Shown in pieces: positions 1 to 11,432 of a stretch of DNA of 64,000 bases. The stretch is from the NCBI GenBank assembly GCA_023935145.1, contig CM043698.1:41627501-41691500 (forward strand), read 5' to 3'. A program made the position numbers and the translations under genes. The notes under the pieces were generated by a model, which was given only the letters and a program-made list of their open reading frames with translations, was not told the origin of the DNA and made no database searches. Position 1 is the first letter of the stretch; every line of letters begins with the position of its first letter. This stretch comes from Bretschneidera sinensis (lineage: Eukaryota; Streptophyta; Magnoliopsida; Brassicales; Akaniaceae).

Positions 1-1209
1 GGTATTAGGTATGTTTTGCAAGAAATGAAATCTTTAGATGTTCAGCCTAATGTAGTTGTGTACAATACATTGTTAGAGGCAATGGGCAAGGCTGGCAGGC
101 CTGGCTTAGCCAGGAGCCTATTCCAAGAGATGCTCGACTCGGGTCTAACCCCAGATGAGAAAACGTTAACAGCCCTTGTCAAGATTTATGGCAAGGCAAG
201 GTGGGCAAAAGATGCGCTTGAATTGTGGGAAGAAATGAGGACTAAGAAGTGGCCAATGGATTTCATTTTGTATAACTCATTGTTGAATATGTGTGCGGAT
301 ATTGGATTGGAGGAGGAGGCTGAGAGGCTCTTCAATGACATGAAGCACTCTGAGCATTGTAGGCCGGATAGTTGGAGCTATACCGCGATGCTGAATATAT
401 ATGGGAGTGGAGGGAAGGCTGATAAGGCGATGGAGTTGTTCGAAGAAATGTCTAAGGTAGGAGTTGAGCTCAATGTGATGGGTTGCACTTGTTTAGTTCA
501 GTGCTTGGGGAAGGGCAGGAGAATAGATGATTTGGTTAGAGTGTTTGAATTTTCGATTGAACGAGGGGTTAAGCATGATGATAGGTTTTTTGGGTGCTTG
601 CTGTCAGTTGTGTCCTTGTGTGAGGAGAGTGAGGATTTGGATAAGGTCATTGCTTGTTTGCAACAGGCTAATCCAAAGTTGGTTGCCTTTGTCAAACTGA
701 TTGAAGAAGAGAAAATTAGCTTTGAGACTTTTAAAAAAGAGTTTAAGGGTATCATCAGTGACACTGCAATTGAAGCTAGAAGACCCTTTTGTAATTGCTT
801 GATAGATATATGTCGAAATAGAAATCGGCATGACAGAGCACATGATCTGCTATATCTGGGAACCCTATATGGTTTGTACCCAGGTCTACACAACAAAACT
901 GTTAAAGAGTGGAGTCTGGATGTTAGGTCATTGTCTGTTGGTGCGGCTAAAACTGCACTTGAAGAGTGGATGGGGACTTTGGCCAAGATTGTTATGCACG
1001 AAGAGCCATTGCCGGAGTTATTTTTGGCCCAGACTGGGACGGGAACTCATAAGTTCTCACAAGGACTGGCCAATTCTTTTGCTTCTCATTTGGAGAAACT
1101 TTCTGTGCCCTTTAGACAGAGTGAAGAGAAGGCCGGTTGTTTTGTGGCAGCAAGGGAGGATTTAGTGTCTTGGGTTCTATCAAGGATTCCATCTACTGCT
1201 ACGGCATAA
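1..1209 (+). CDS. PPR-SMR protein, SOT1-like, 3' part (5' end outside window)
   Basis: The frame is open at base 1 and ends with TAA at 1207-1209 (402 codons visible), so the start lies upstream of the window; the first in-window candidate start in this frame is only a TTG. About six 35-residue PPR motifs run through roughly nt 1-650 (for example YNTLLEAMGKAGR, YTAMLNIYGSGGKADKA). A C-terminal SMR domain follows, with LDVR at 916-927 (in place of LDxH) and TGTG at 1033-1044. PPR motifs bind RNA base by base; SMR domains can cut nucleic acid. This tail resembles, from memory, Arabidopsis SOT1 (At5g46580), a chloroplast protein needed for 23S-4.5S rRNA maturation. The targeting peptide is not in the window. 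There are no frame breaks. SVR7-type PPR-SMR proteins are the main alternative. Confidence 0.85.
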   Translation, partial: GIRYVLQEMKSLDVQPNVVVYNTLLEAMGKAGRPGLARSLFQEMLDSGLTPDEKTLTALVKIYGKARWAKDALELWEEMRTKKWPMDFILYNSLLNMCADIGLEEEAERLFNDMKHSEHCRPDSWSYTAMLNIYGSGGKADKAMELFEEMSKVGVELNVMGCTCLVQCLGKGRRIDDLVRVFEFSIERGVKHDDRFFGCLLSVVSLCEESEDLDKVIACLQQANPKLVAFVKLIEEEKISFETFKKEFKGIISDTAIEARRPFCNCLIDICRNRNRHDRAHDLLYLGTLYGLYPGLHNKTVKEWSLDVRSLSVGAAKTALEEWMGTLAKIVMHEEPLPELFLAQTGTGTHKFSQGLANSFASHLEKLSVPFRQSEEKAGCFVAAREDLVSWVLSRIPSTATA

Positions 1210-1341
1210 ATGATGAACCAACTGTAATTAGAAGCAACATGTTAGCACAAATGTCAAAAATGTTGATACATGTAATTTTATTTGTTTCATTAGTTTAGAA
1301 GTAAGCCTATATCCTTTTGCTGGAATTTCATATGTTCAAAC

Positions 1342-1347
1342 AATAAA
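1342..1347 (+). terminator. poly(A) signal of the PPR-SMR gene
   Basis: A canonical AATAAA lies 133 bases after the stop codon in an AT-rich 3' region. A second AT-rich candidate lies near 1421. The position suits a plant 3' UTR, but the cleavage site cannot be seen. Confidence 0.45.
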
Positions 1348-1622
1348 TTTCTTCTAAACCAAAAAGAAGAAAAAAGTTGAAGGAGGCAATCAGTTTTTGA
1401 TGAAATCTCCTTGAATGTGATAATAAAAAGCTGAAAATTCAATGTTAAAAGGGATATTCTTTTTTAAATTAGACTGTTAAATATTGCTCCTTAAAAAAGC
1501 ATGGTGCCAAGAGAATTGGATCTTTAGACCCAGAGACTTGTTTTCTATAACCTTCTGAGAGTTCTTTGTTGCTTCGTCAAGAATAAGATTTGTAAAACAA
1601 TAGGGATTCTTCATATGACAAG

Positions 1623-1666
1623 GCAAAGACACACCAGTGTCCCCGCAAAGACACACCAGTGTCCCC
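1623..1666. repeat. 22-bp perfect direct repeat, two copies
   Basis: A 22-base unit starting GCAAAGACACACC occurs twice head to tail (1623-1644 and 1645-1666) with no mismatch. It looks like a recent slippage duplication in non-coding DNA. Confidence 0.85.
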
Positions 1667-2465
1667 GGAAAACCAGTGCTTATGCTAGTTTACTTTTTCC
1701 CCAGCAAAACAACCTGCCTAAACCAAACACGAAGCACCAGGTTTGCCCGCTTAGGGATGGTAAAAGTCTCCAAACCCGGACTCCCCATCTCCATCCCCAA
1801 CAGGAACCCAGACTCTCCAACCAATTTAATCTCCGAACCCGTTACTGTATCCACATTATGTTATATTTTATTAATTTATGAATACATTAATATAATATAT
1901 TTATTATTTTTAAAGTCTAATTGATTTTTCATAGGAATCTCATTCCCGTTTTATTTAGGGGAGATAGACAAGAATTCAAGTCCTGGTTTGGGGGGGAATA
2001 TCTCACCAAGAACAAAAGACCTAGAAACAGAGATAGCACTCTCCCTCTCAAATCCGATCGGTTGCCATCCTAATAGCTATGATCAAGAGCCAGATTGATA
2101 AAAACTTCTTGCCTAACATTAATACATAAAAATACATGGCAAAACATCTTCCACCATTGAATGAAAAAAAGATCACTCTCTTCTAGTATCATCCAATGAG
2201 ACGAGAAATGCCTCCGTGATTTTATGTCATCTATCCTCATGAACCAATACTAAACAAAAAATACTTCTCATAACTGTAAGCTTAGCGTAACAACTGAATC
2301 AAATTGGATTAGTGTTTCAATAAAATAAAATACGGAGTTTCTATACTAAGTTCTTAAAAAGAAATTGCAACTCTTTAAACCGCTTTGGTGGAAATCCACC
2401 ATCAAAATTACAGATGCTCATTTTTGACAAGGAAATGCTCAAGTTCAGTAAGTATACACTGTACC

Positions 2466-2468
<3 letters not shown>

Positions 2469-2498
<30 letters not shown>

Positions 2499-2501
2499 AA
2501 A
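2469..2501. repeat. C20-A13 homopolymer junction
   Basis: Twenty C residues (2469-2488) are followed directly by thirteen A residues (2489-2501). Runs like this often have uncertain length in assemblies. Confidence 0.9.
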
Positions 2502-2953
2502 TCACAGAGACCTTTTTTTCCACCACCTTTTGGACTCTAAAAAAGGAAAGAAAAAGGAAGGCACCTATGCATGGAAAGAGCCCTCAACTATGCAAAAACT
2601 CTTAAACGCAAAAGTCTAAAAGAAAAAACAAAAACTAAATGATTTTTTTGCTTTGTTTTTGTCCCTAAAGGGCATTTCCCAAGAACCTCATCTGCAAATT
2701 TGCTTGTCTTTTATCCTGAAACCAATTTTTCAGGCATCTACTGGACTCTTGATGACTACCTAATATTACTCGACTCTTTGCCAACATCCCCCTATCAACT
2801 GTAAGATTATGCTGCAAAACCCAAAAAGCCCATGAAAAATGGGTTACCACCGAAATGTTCTGAAATGCTTGCAGAAAACTGAAACTGCAATGCCACTTGG
2901 ATGGAGAAATCGCTACTCCAGTGACTTGTTCAGTTTATGAAATGTAAAACATA

Positions 2954-3647
2954 TTATCCCGATGACTTCCAAATTCTTCCTTCAAGTGATACGACCATAA
3001 CAGTAACATCATCATGGTACTTTCTGCGATCTCCTTGTGGGATGTCAAGTAATTCATGGAGATCCATCCCTGCAGACACCCAATTCAGAAGAAAATCAAC
3101 AGAACCCCAGATTATGAAAAATGGAGTAGTGACACATCAACCAAAGAAGTTTAGATAAATTCAGACAACCATGAATGCAACAGAATGTACCAATCTTGTT
3201 GATGTAAACATGGTTGATAATTGTTAACCAATAAACGGTGCTAATAAATGTATAAAATCCAACGCAAAGGAGAAGTTAATCTCTTAAAACAACAAGGTTA
3301 TGATGAGAAGACAGCCCAATGTGGTTAGTGTATAAGGCCTGTCAATATGAGAATATATCAATATATATTCTTCGGTAAAGAACGATAGAATTCTAGAATT
3401 TTACTTATAAAAAAAATGATAGAATTCTAGAATTCAATTAATGCATTTCATCGGTCATGGATGTTGTTAGATACTAGGGCATCTTAAAGATGTCATCCTT
3501 GATTCCTTGAAAAGTGCCAAAAAGTCCTCTATTAGATGCTAAAAAGTCCTCTTTTAGATGCTTAACAGCTGTCTGTTATCAACGATGAGAAGATGGAAAA
3601 GACTATCACCATGTAACTCTATGGGCAACTACAATAACCTTATGCTT

Positions 3648-3701
<54 letters not shown>

Positions 3702-6700
3702 CACTCGATAAGAAGCAATAATGGATTAACAAACAAACCAGATAGAGAACAAAATCCGAGCATCACTATCTAAAGCTAATAAGCGTCTGAAAAAAAAAGC
3801 CAAAGCCTTGATCAGATACTTGGAGCCAATATAAAGTGCAAGTTGTCAATCTAATGGCCTCCTTGAATCACCATTCCAAAGCACTTGAAAAAAGTTTAAA
3901 AAATTCCCAGATAATGCTATATAGCAGCTAGAAAGGAAGTACCAGGAGAGAGACAGACACACACACAGAGAGAGAGAGAGAGAGAATTTTGCACATATAT
4001 GTAAAAATTGCAATTTAGATTAGCAAAAGCACAACTATATTACCAAGAAGTAATTTTTTACGGCAAATGGAAAACACTTAAAAAGAGAAAGAAAACACTT
4101 GGAATAGTCCAAGTGGAAATTTTCACTCATTTATGCAATTGTAGAAGATATAATCCACGCCCTATATAATCAACACCAAAGTTAGCAAGCCTCGACTTAC
4201 CAACAAGGCAACAACTAGATAACTACTTAAAACTTTCTTTCTTTTTCTCTCATGAACAATTCTAGATAACTCTTATAAACTTTTCAGGGGATAGAAGATA
4301 CAAACTTCAAAATAGAAACTTAAAACAAAATGCAATCAACAATGTGGTTTGCATAATCTCCATAACTTCTAACTCTTTTTTCAAATAAACCGACTTAAGA
4401 TTTTGGCACGGATATCAAAGCCTACCTTTTCGTCAAATATAAACAAAGGATCTCAATCTTATCATTGGCTCTAGGTTCAGAAAGGTAAACCTTAATATTG
4501 CTGGCTATAGCTGTGATGCCCAGTCCAATACAACTAAGTTGACTCAACACAAACAAAAAAAAAATGAGAAAGTTCAAAAGCATAGAAAATTTGAAGCGGA
4601 CTTGAAACTAACCCAAATCCTGAGACACAATCAGAGCTTAGTCATTCAAGTAAATAGTTTCCATGTCTAATATCAAATCTTTTTTTACCCTCTTTTTTGG
4701 TAATGATTTTAATGTCAACTCAATCAAATATGCAATCCCAATACTGAAATATTAGGCTCATACCAGCATCTTCTAATATTGCTACCAGATCTGGACTAGT
4801 CTCAGATTAGTTCCCCATACTAGGTATGGGAAAGGAGAATGCGTATCATAAGCAAATGATAAAAGTATGCAGAAGTAACAAGATTTACCAGCTTTCTTGG
4901 CTGCACGGATAAGAAGCTCCTCTATTAGGTGTTGTGCAGGGTCTCCATCTGGAAATTTCTCCATAAAATTCTCAACAAGAGAAACAACTTCCTGATTGCT
5001 CAGATACTGATACAACCCATCAGAAGAAAGGACTAAAAATTGATCTCTTGGGCAGAGTGTGTGGTGACGAAGAGAAGGCAAACAGGATATGTATGGCACA
5101 GTACCGATGTACTCATTACGAAACATTTCCAATAATGCATCATTCCACTTGGGCTGCACCAACATGTACATCACTTTAATACATAAGTTGTTATATTCAT
5201 GTAAGCAGACCATTTTTTTTAGAAAGTCCTTTAGTCTTTAGATAATTAAATGAAAATAAAATTTAAAGTATACTGCCAAACCTGCTTCAAAAATCCTGCC
5301 CCAAATGCTCTGGTAACCTTAAGGCGGCCCTTCACCCTGTCATTGACAATGCATTGGCTGTCATCCGGGTGTTCATTCTTGATTCTTATGACTTCCTGCA
5401 TAAGTTAAACGAAAAAGAAAATTTTAGCGAACCTGAGCTTCTACTGTCAACAACAAAATCAGAAAGCTCATAAAGGGTAATTGTGTTCATTGTTATCAAC
5501 GAAAAAGGAAATTATGTCCTTGTAAATATCATCCCAATAATCAAAACCCAGGCAGGACTGCACTCTATAGTAAATCCTGTATCCTACACACATCCTTAGG
5601 AAGGTTAAAACGATGTGACTTAGTACTACAGCAGATACTGAAAAGCAACAAAAAAATATATACATTAATTCGAAATTTGATGAAAATAAAAAGGGAAAAC
5701 ATGCCTAGATTTATGATTTAAAATAAAGATCTACACCCACAAAAGAGACATTCAAGATAGCATCCAGCCAAGAAAATACAACTTACAAGGAAGCTTCCAT
5801 GCCTCTTCCTTATTTCTTTTGAGAAAATGAAAGAAATGATAATAAGTAAAGATAATTAATAAGATGGCCAGTTGGCAAATAAAGGAGCTAAAGAAAAGGA
5901 AGTTTCCTCAAAATTCCTGGCACCAGAAACATGAACAGCTGAGGTAAATGGAACAGAGTTAGTAACATAGCATGCCACTTAAAATTGACACTGTACAAAA
6001 GAGTATGCTTATTTAAATAATTGAACTGTGTTGCATTCAATATTCTCTCCTTTACTTTCCCCCTGAAACTGCGATAATTTCAATGCAAGATACTTCTGCC
6101 TCAAGTCAGTAGGATAAAACTCATATAATATATTTCTCTCCCTTCCGTTCCTCCAGCACATCACAACATAGAGGTAGAAAATTAAAAATTTGATACATCC
6201 AACGTGCATGGGAGTGCAAGATACACCTAGGATGAAATAAAGTTACTGGAGAATCTATCCAGCTAGTGTAAGTAAAGAAACCACCAAGCCACAAGTACAT
6301 CCAATAGGTAATGCCCCTTAGCACATCCATATGTGGATAAATACGTAAAAAATGATAGACACTGGTCACACTTTCACAGACTGACTGAAATAATATAACC
6401 TCCAATGTCAATTTTTAAAAAATAATTCAGCTAGATATCTAATTAAGGCTGTTAACGTTATGAAAGCAACCAAATCAGTCAAGGAAGTGAAAACCATTGA
6501 ACATGATCCAAATCTAACATGAAGTCAGTCGGTTCAAATGTGCTTGAACTGTGTTCAGGTTAAATCAAGTTGACCCATTTAACATGTATTTTTAACAGGT
6601 CAATTACATATTGAAATGTCTACCCTAAAACTAACACAATTAATTAATCGTGTCGTGCTACTTATCAACAAATTTAATTACAAAATCCATATTAATAGAA

Positions 6701-9700
6701 TTAACATACAAAATTTATCATAAATATATATAATTAACATACAGAAACATATTAGGTACCTTTTGGCTTAGCTGTAGTTTCGGTTTATGGTTGTCAAAAT
6801 GGTTTTTGTAACAACTTTTGGTAAACCTGCTATGGAGCTAAAAACTGTTTTGTGTTTGGTAAAAAACTATGAAAACAGTTGTTTTGACACAAATTCAGTT
6901 TCTGAAAAACTCATTTTCAGCTTTTGATTCTTTTTAAAAATCGTTTCTTAGGGGTGTTTGGCCTAGCTTCTCTTTACAGAAAACATAAACCACTTCATAA
7001 ACTCTCCCAAATGAGAATATCTTAATTTAAATTATTAAAATAATATTAAGTATTCATAAAATAATGACAATCTTGTTAAATCAGCTATGAAGCTGAAAAA
7101 TGATTTTGGTCAGTTATGGAGCTAAAAATTGTTGTGTTTGGTAAAAAAACTGTTTTCACACAAATTCATTTTCTTAAAATCTCATTTTCAGCCTTTGATT
7201 ATTTTAAAAAAAAATGTTTTTAAAGGTGTTTGGTCAGGTCTAACTTCTATTTACAGGAAACATAAACCATTTCATAAACTCCCAAACCGGACCACAAGTA
7301 TCTTAATTTAAATTATTACAATAAAATAAGAAATCATAAAATAATGACAATCTTAACACTTTACATCTTAAAATTTTGTTTAAGTACCATAAAGTTAAAA
7401 ATTTAAATGAGTAGGTAAAATTTATTTTGTGTCCAACAACTGTGTCAACTCCACAGTCGAGACAACCCATCTAACCAATTTATTACACGGATTAAATCGG
7501 TTACATTGTGATACTTGTTCAATTTCAAGTTGTGATTGGGTTGAGTATTTTGATACGATTAATTAGCCTTGCATGGCTTAACACACGAACACAAATTGCC
7601 ACCCTTATTCCTAGTGATTCTAAACACCATGAAGTGGTCAGGAAAACACACTGCAATACATCCAAACCTACACAAGCCACAAAACGTTGACCTCCTATGC
7701 TGATTTTAAGTAGAGTAATTTGTCAAACCACAATGGCTGAACTTAGTGAAACAAAACTAAGTTCACGGAGGGATATAGAGCTAACCAATGGATGTTGTAC
7801 AAGTGAGTTCCTAAAGATTTCATACACTTAATAAAAGGAAAAAACATGCAATGAAAATAAGAATTTTCAAAATTAAAACTTACATCTTCAATGCTTGTGC
7901 TGTGATCAGTGGACAGCTGCAAGGCAGTCAATCGCATCACGTGAGAAGGAGCCTCATTTGCCGCTTTAACTGCCATTTCATCTACAACCAACCACTCCTC
8001 AGTTATTCCCTCCATGCTTGAGCCAATGCTTCCTCGTCCTCTTCCCTCTACAATAGAATCTCCTTCCTCCTGCTCATACTGCGCAACAATCGCCCTACTA
8101 TCACCCACATTCATCACATACACATCCTCATCCCTCATCAACACGACCAACAAACACGAACCCATCAATGCAAGCTCTGGATTCATATCCAGAACCTTAT
8201 CCGTCATATCCAAATATGCAAGCTCAGTCACTTCAAGGGCACGCGACAACGCCCTTAAAACCAACTCATGATCGATTGGACCCACCTTCCGCTTCTCCCC
8301 GCTCCCAGCAGCTCTCTCCTCCACTCTCTCCTCCACCTCTGCCTTTTCCTTCTCCAACCCAAACCTCCACGGAAACAACTTCCTCCCAAGACTGCCCTCC
8401 TTGCGCTTGGACAACCCCTGTTTCAATTTCAACAGCAACAACGACCTCCTACTAACTGCACACCCCACATTGCCCACGCTAATCACATCATCCACTGAGA
8501 ACGCAAACCGATCAGACCCTGTAAGATCCAGCCCGTCTTCCGGCTCATTAAGAAACTCCCGAAGTGTCCGCCTCGTCCTGATCTCCGTCCCCTCTGATTG
8601 AAAGGTTACCCTCTTCGCCCTCTCCTGACCCACTATACTCAAATCATTGTTACCAAATGACTCCTCCCCATCATTTTTAACCTTCTCCATTGATGGATCG
8701 CTTTTACTTGCAAGTTTACCATCTTTACCCTCAATTTTACTTTCTTGTGATATCTCTAGAACGCTACTACTTATACTACTATTATCAGATTTTGTTGTCG
8801 TTGGTATTTGTGGATTAGTTAGTTCCACTACTCGTTCATTTACCTCCCAAAACAAGCCCTGCAACTCATTATAAACAGCGCGATAGAGATTACCCATCAA
8901 GAACTCGGGCGCATCAGGGCCGTTGAAACCGTCATAAATCCCAACGAAAAGCCACCCCTGCTCCTCCGATACGACGACGTGCACGCGATCCTCCCCTGCC
9001 TTCCCCAATGCCCACTGCAAGTCGCTCTCTCTCTTCGCCCTCTCCGCTGCGTCCTCTACGGCTGTGGACCCCACCGAATTCTCTCTCCACCCACTCACGA
9101 AATTCTTCACCGGCACAACCCACGGCTGCTTCCTCTCCGCAAATTTCCCGTACCATCGAAACCCCTTAATGCGCTTCTTTTTCTTGTTTCTTACGTAGAT
9201 GTTACCCAACGGCGCCGAGAAAGGCACGCCGCCCGAATCGGAGCCCTCCTCTCCGGCATCCAGAGGGCCCGACAGTGCTCCCCTCTCCATCGGACCGGAC
9301 ATGAAGAACCCGCCCCGTTCCATCGGGCCGGAGCGGTCGCCTCCAGCTCCAGCTCCGCCAGCGCCACGTGACGCCGGCTGCAACGGAAGGGCGCTAAACG
9401 AAGACGTGCTCTCGAAGCCATTGGCGTTCACGATGCTGCTCTTGACGCCGTAGCCCAGGCCGCCACCGAGAGTACTGTCAGTGGCATCGTCGTAAATATT
9501 GTCAAGCTGGAGGACGGTTCTGGGAGTAGATGTGTTGGCGCTGACGGAGGCACCCGAGATGGTTTTGAAGCCGATTTCCGACCCAGTTCGGGTCCTCTGA
9601 CCCGGACCGGGTTCGTGAGAGGGAGAGAAACGGAGAGAGCTGGAGGGGGAAACAAAGCGATCAGAGGGAGTAGGGGAGAGGAAACGGTTGGAAGATCGGA

Positions 9701-9845
9701 CGTAGCAGAAGGAGTGGCCTAGGGTTTCATCCAACGGCTCAGAAGAAGCGAAGATCAGGTCCGCTTGCTGCTGGTCCCGGTGGTAGTGGTTGGTCCGGTT
9801 AACCGGTTTGAAGCAAGGGAAGAGGGTGGAGAGTCCACTTCCCAT
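2954..9845 (-). CDS. PLL1: POLTERGEIST/PLL1-type protein phosphatase 2C, four exons
   Basis: The minus-strand exons are 9845-7884, 5395-5282, 5153-4889 and 3069-2954. All introns are GT-AG, the phases agree, and the spliced product is 818 aa (POL and PLL1 are about 780-860). The start is the ATG at 9845; the frame before it has only GTG. The N-terminus [11 protein letters not shown] fits myristoylation at Gly2 and palmitoylation at Cys11, as known for POL/PLL1 at the plasma membrane. The family motif [17 protein letters not shown] follows near residue 40. PP2C metal-site motifs are present: [15 protein letters not shown] (DGFNG instead of DGHGG is typical of this clade), [21 protein letters not shown] and [11 protein letters not shown]. 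Family members act as Ser/Thr phosphatases in CLAVATA/WUSCHEL stem-cell signalling. No break is seen. Assignment to PLL1 rather than POL rests on the N-terminus and is less certain than the family. Confidence 0.92.
3653..3699. repeat. (AT)n microsatellite
   Basis: About 23 uninterrupted AT dinucleotides lie inside intron 3 of the phosphatase gene. Confidence 0.95.
3943..3985. repeat. (GA)n/(CA)n compound microsatellite
   Basis: A short CA tract is flanked by GA repeats, ending in about ten AG dinucleotides. It lies in intron 3. Confidence 0.9.
5396..7883 (-). other. intron 1 of the phosphatase gene
   Basis: The donor at 7883 reads GTAAGT after codon 654, and the acceptor AG is at 5397-5396. 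It is 2488 bp. It holds a diverged tandem duplication (6822-7380). Small frames inside it show no recognisable protein. Confidence 0.9.
6822..7380. repeat. diverged tandem duplication, period about 284 bp, in intron 1
   Basis: The segment that starts ATGGAGCTAAAAA recurs at 6832 and 7116. Each copy then runs through a GTGTTTGGT block, a block with ACATAAACCA and CATAAACTC, and an ATAATGACAATCTT tail. GTGTTTGGT blocks like these are common in non-autonomous DNA transposons, but no target duplication was identified. Confidence 0.7.
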
Positions 9846-9850
9846 CACAT
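9845..9850 (-). promoter_or_regulatory. minimal AUG-UGA upstream ORF overlapping the phosphatase start
   Basis: On the minus strand the sequence reads ATGTGATGGGA. An upstream ATG (9850-9848) is followed at once by TGA (9847-9845), whose last A is the first base of the main ATG (9845-9843). The upstream ATG has a weak context (C at -3, T at +4); the main ATG has G at -3 and G at +4. No other ATG occurs between this point and the predicted TATA box. AUG-stop elements can stall ribosomes and lower translation in plants; an effect here is inference. Confidence 0.7.
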
Positions 9851-10044
9851 TTGATTCGAACCCCGTTTGGACGCAGAGAAAATTTTTCTTCTACTTCTTC
9901 AATTCAAAAAAAAAAAAATCCCAGGCAAAGTTTATTGTATTGTGAATGAAAAAAAGAAAATAGTAAAAGAGAGCAGCTACAAGGAGAAAGTCAGTGAGAG
10001 AGAGAGATTTGTTTTTTATATTTGAGCTGAGTAGACTTTGCTGA

Positions 10045-10051
10045 TTTTATA
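10045..10051 (-). promoter_or_regulatory. TATA box of the phosphatase gene
   Basis: The minus strand reads TATAAAA about 200 bases upstream of the start codon. A start site near 10015 would give a leader of about 165 bases rich in GA/CT tracts, which are common near plant core promoters. Confidence 0.5.
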
Positions 10052-10549
10052 GTGAGAGAAATGAGCGCACACTGACTCACTTTCTCTCTCAAGAAATGTT
10101 TTTGAGTTTTCCTTTCCTTCACTTTTTCTTTGTTTTTTTAAATTTATCTGTTGTGTAGTTGTTGGCTCTTGGTTGACGGTTACACCTGGCGTTTAGTGGG
10201 TTCTTACAGTACGGGGAAAGAAATCCACGTCACTTGCCAGGTTAGCAATTGTGGGGTCCACCTTGGAGGTGTTCTCCGTTTTCCATTTTTTGTTTAATGA
10301 CATTTGAGTCCTCTGTCTGGCTTTAACGAAAGTGGTAGGGTCAAATGGGGAAAATCGAGATTTGGCGAAGGGCTGTTTTTGGGGATTCTTTTGTCCTTTT
10401 CGCTGTTTGGTCAATGAGACTCTTTGTTTGGGAATACGAGCAAGAAACTTTAGAAGTCAATTGACATTTGTGCCCTTAGACTTTTGCTAACAAATATTTT
10501 TCTTTCCTTTTTACTTCACCATTTTAAGGTTTTTTTTTTTTTTTTTTTT
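10052..10549. other. upstream region of the phosphatase gene, ending in a T20 run
   Basis: This is non-coding promoter-side DNA with pyrimidine-rich tracts and a T20 run (10530-10549). The part from about 10405 has a diverged second copy at about 44710-44960. Confidence 0.6.
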
Positions 10550-10735
10550 GGCTTTCGGCACTCCAACTTAAGCTTCAATTAGTCCCCATGTCATGTTTTG
10601 TCCAAAAAAATATGTGATACATTAATATGGTAAAATTCATCCGTTTAAATGACAGATTGTATTGAGATATCAATTTGATTAAGTTTTTTCGTGTTCGAAA
10701 TGAATATTATGGATTCTTAATTGTCTATTTATTTC
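10550..10735. repeat. 660-bp tandem array, block 1 (left edge)
   Basis: This is the left edge of an AT-rich tandem array, cut by insertion of the Tat element. The anchor GGTAAAATTCATC is at 10629. The next anchor is at 22501; subtracting the Tat element and one target duplication (11212 bp) leaves a spacing of 660. Confidence 0.8.
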
Positions 10736-11240
10736 TGTTGATGCCAAAATTTTGCCAGAAGCTGAACCACCGAAGAGTGGGACTTATACACACAAAACGA
10801 AGCTAAAACCTAAAGTCACGGAGGTCCAGGGGAGGTGGTGCCTCTATAGGACTATCTGATGCCTAAGTTAGTTTAGAGCTTTTTCTAGAGAATGAAGAAA
10901 ATCAAAAGGAATGGGGGTGTGAATTAAGGAATTGTATGTACCTTTTGGTTTATGAGGCCTCTATTTATAGTGTGTAGAAGTAGAGTTTGATCAAGAGAGC
11001 AACTGTACTGTTAGGATAGGAGTGGTACTCTTTTGGAGTTATCCATATGCTGTGCAAATTTATCCAGAAGTTGGAACAGCGGAACAGCATCAGGTATTGC
11101 GGTGTGAAATTATCGTTATGCCCTTTGTTACATGTCGGGAGGTGATTGGTTATCTTGTCATGGTTAGGGAATTACCATTTCTACCTTGGAGAATGACACG
11201 TGTCATTGCGTTACTGGTAGGGGAATTTTCTCCCACATCA
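10736..11240 (-). repeat. 3' LTR of the Tat element
   Basis: This 505-bp LTR starts TGTTGATGCC and ends CCCACATCA. It aligns end to end with 21442-21942. The minus-strand TATA-like TATAAATA lies at 10962-10969. Confidence 0.93.
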
Positions 11241-11262
11241 AATGCCCCCCACTTTCTTAAGT
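11241..11262 (-). other. polypurine tract of the Tat element
   Basis: On the minus strand a purine-rich stretch with AAAGTGGGGGG lies directly before the 3' LTR. This is where plus-strand DNA synthesis is primed. Confidence 0.7.
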
Positions 11263-11432
11263 ACACTTTTGTACTTGAAGAAATAGATAGCATGGGGTTG
11301 AGGTGGTTCAAACTGATTGCGATGAGGCTAGTCACCCATAGAGTCTTACCAAAACAACTCTGTGGTTTTTGGGAAACAGTGATTGATCCGAGGCGTTGAC
11401 ACTCGGTTAAAAACTACTCAAAGTTTGGCGAT

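Larger units (their letters stand above)
1348..2953. other. intergenic region between two convergent genes
   Basis: This stretch holds the 3' flanks of the PPR-SMR gene (plus) and the phosphatase gene (minus). No credible coding frame was found. The part at 1740-2080 is relatively C-rich and looks like an old repeat remnant, but I could not assign it. The part nearest 2953 should contain the phosphatase 3' UTR. Confidence 0.6.
3070..4888 (-). other. intron 3 of the phosphatase gene
   Basis: The donor is GT at 4888-4887 after the split glycine codon, and the acceptor AG is at 3071-3070. It is 1819 bp, AT-rich, and holds an (AT)n and a (GA)n microsatellite. No nested gene was found. Confidence 0.88.

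Noticed and set aside
498..986. 162-codon minus-strand frame across the PPR-SMR gene
   Set aside because: It is antisense to a clear coding region, with no domain, and is a by-product of its codon use.
2469..2501. Functional G-quadruplex or promoter signal at the C20 run
   Set aside because: A lone homopolymer run next to an A run is most simply a slippage-prone simple repeat with uncertain length.
8014..9453. Several plus-strand frames of 66-130 codons and minus-strand alternatives across exon 1 of the phosphatase
   Set aside because: All overlap the well-supported phosphatase exon in other frames; the high GC content of this exon explains their openness.
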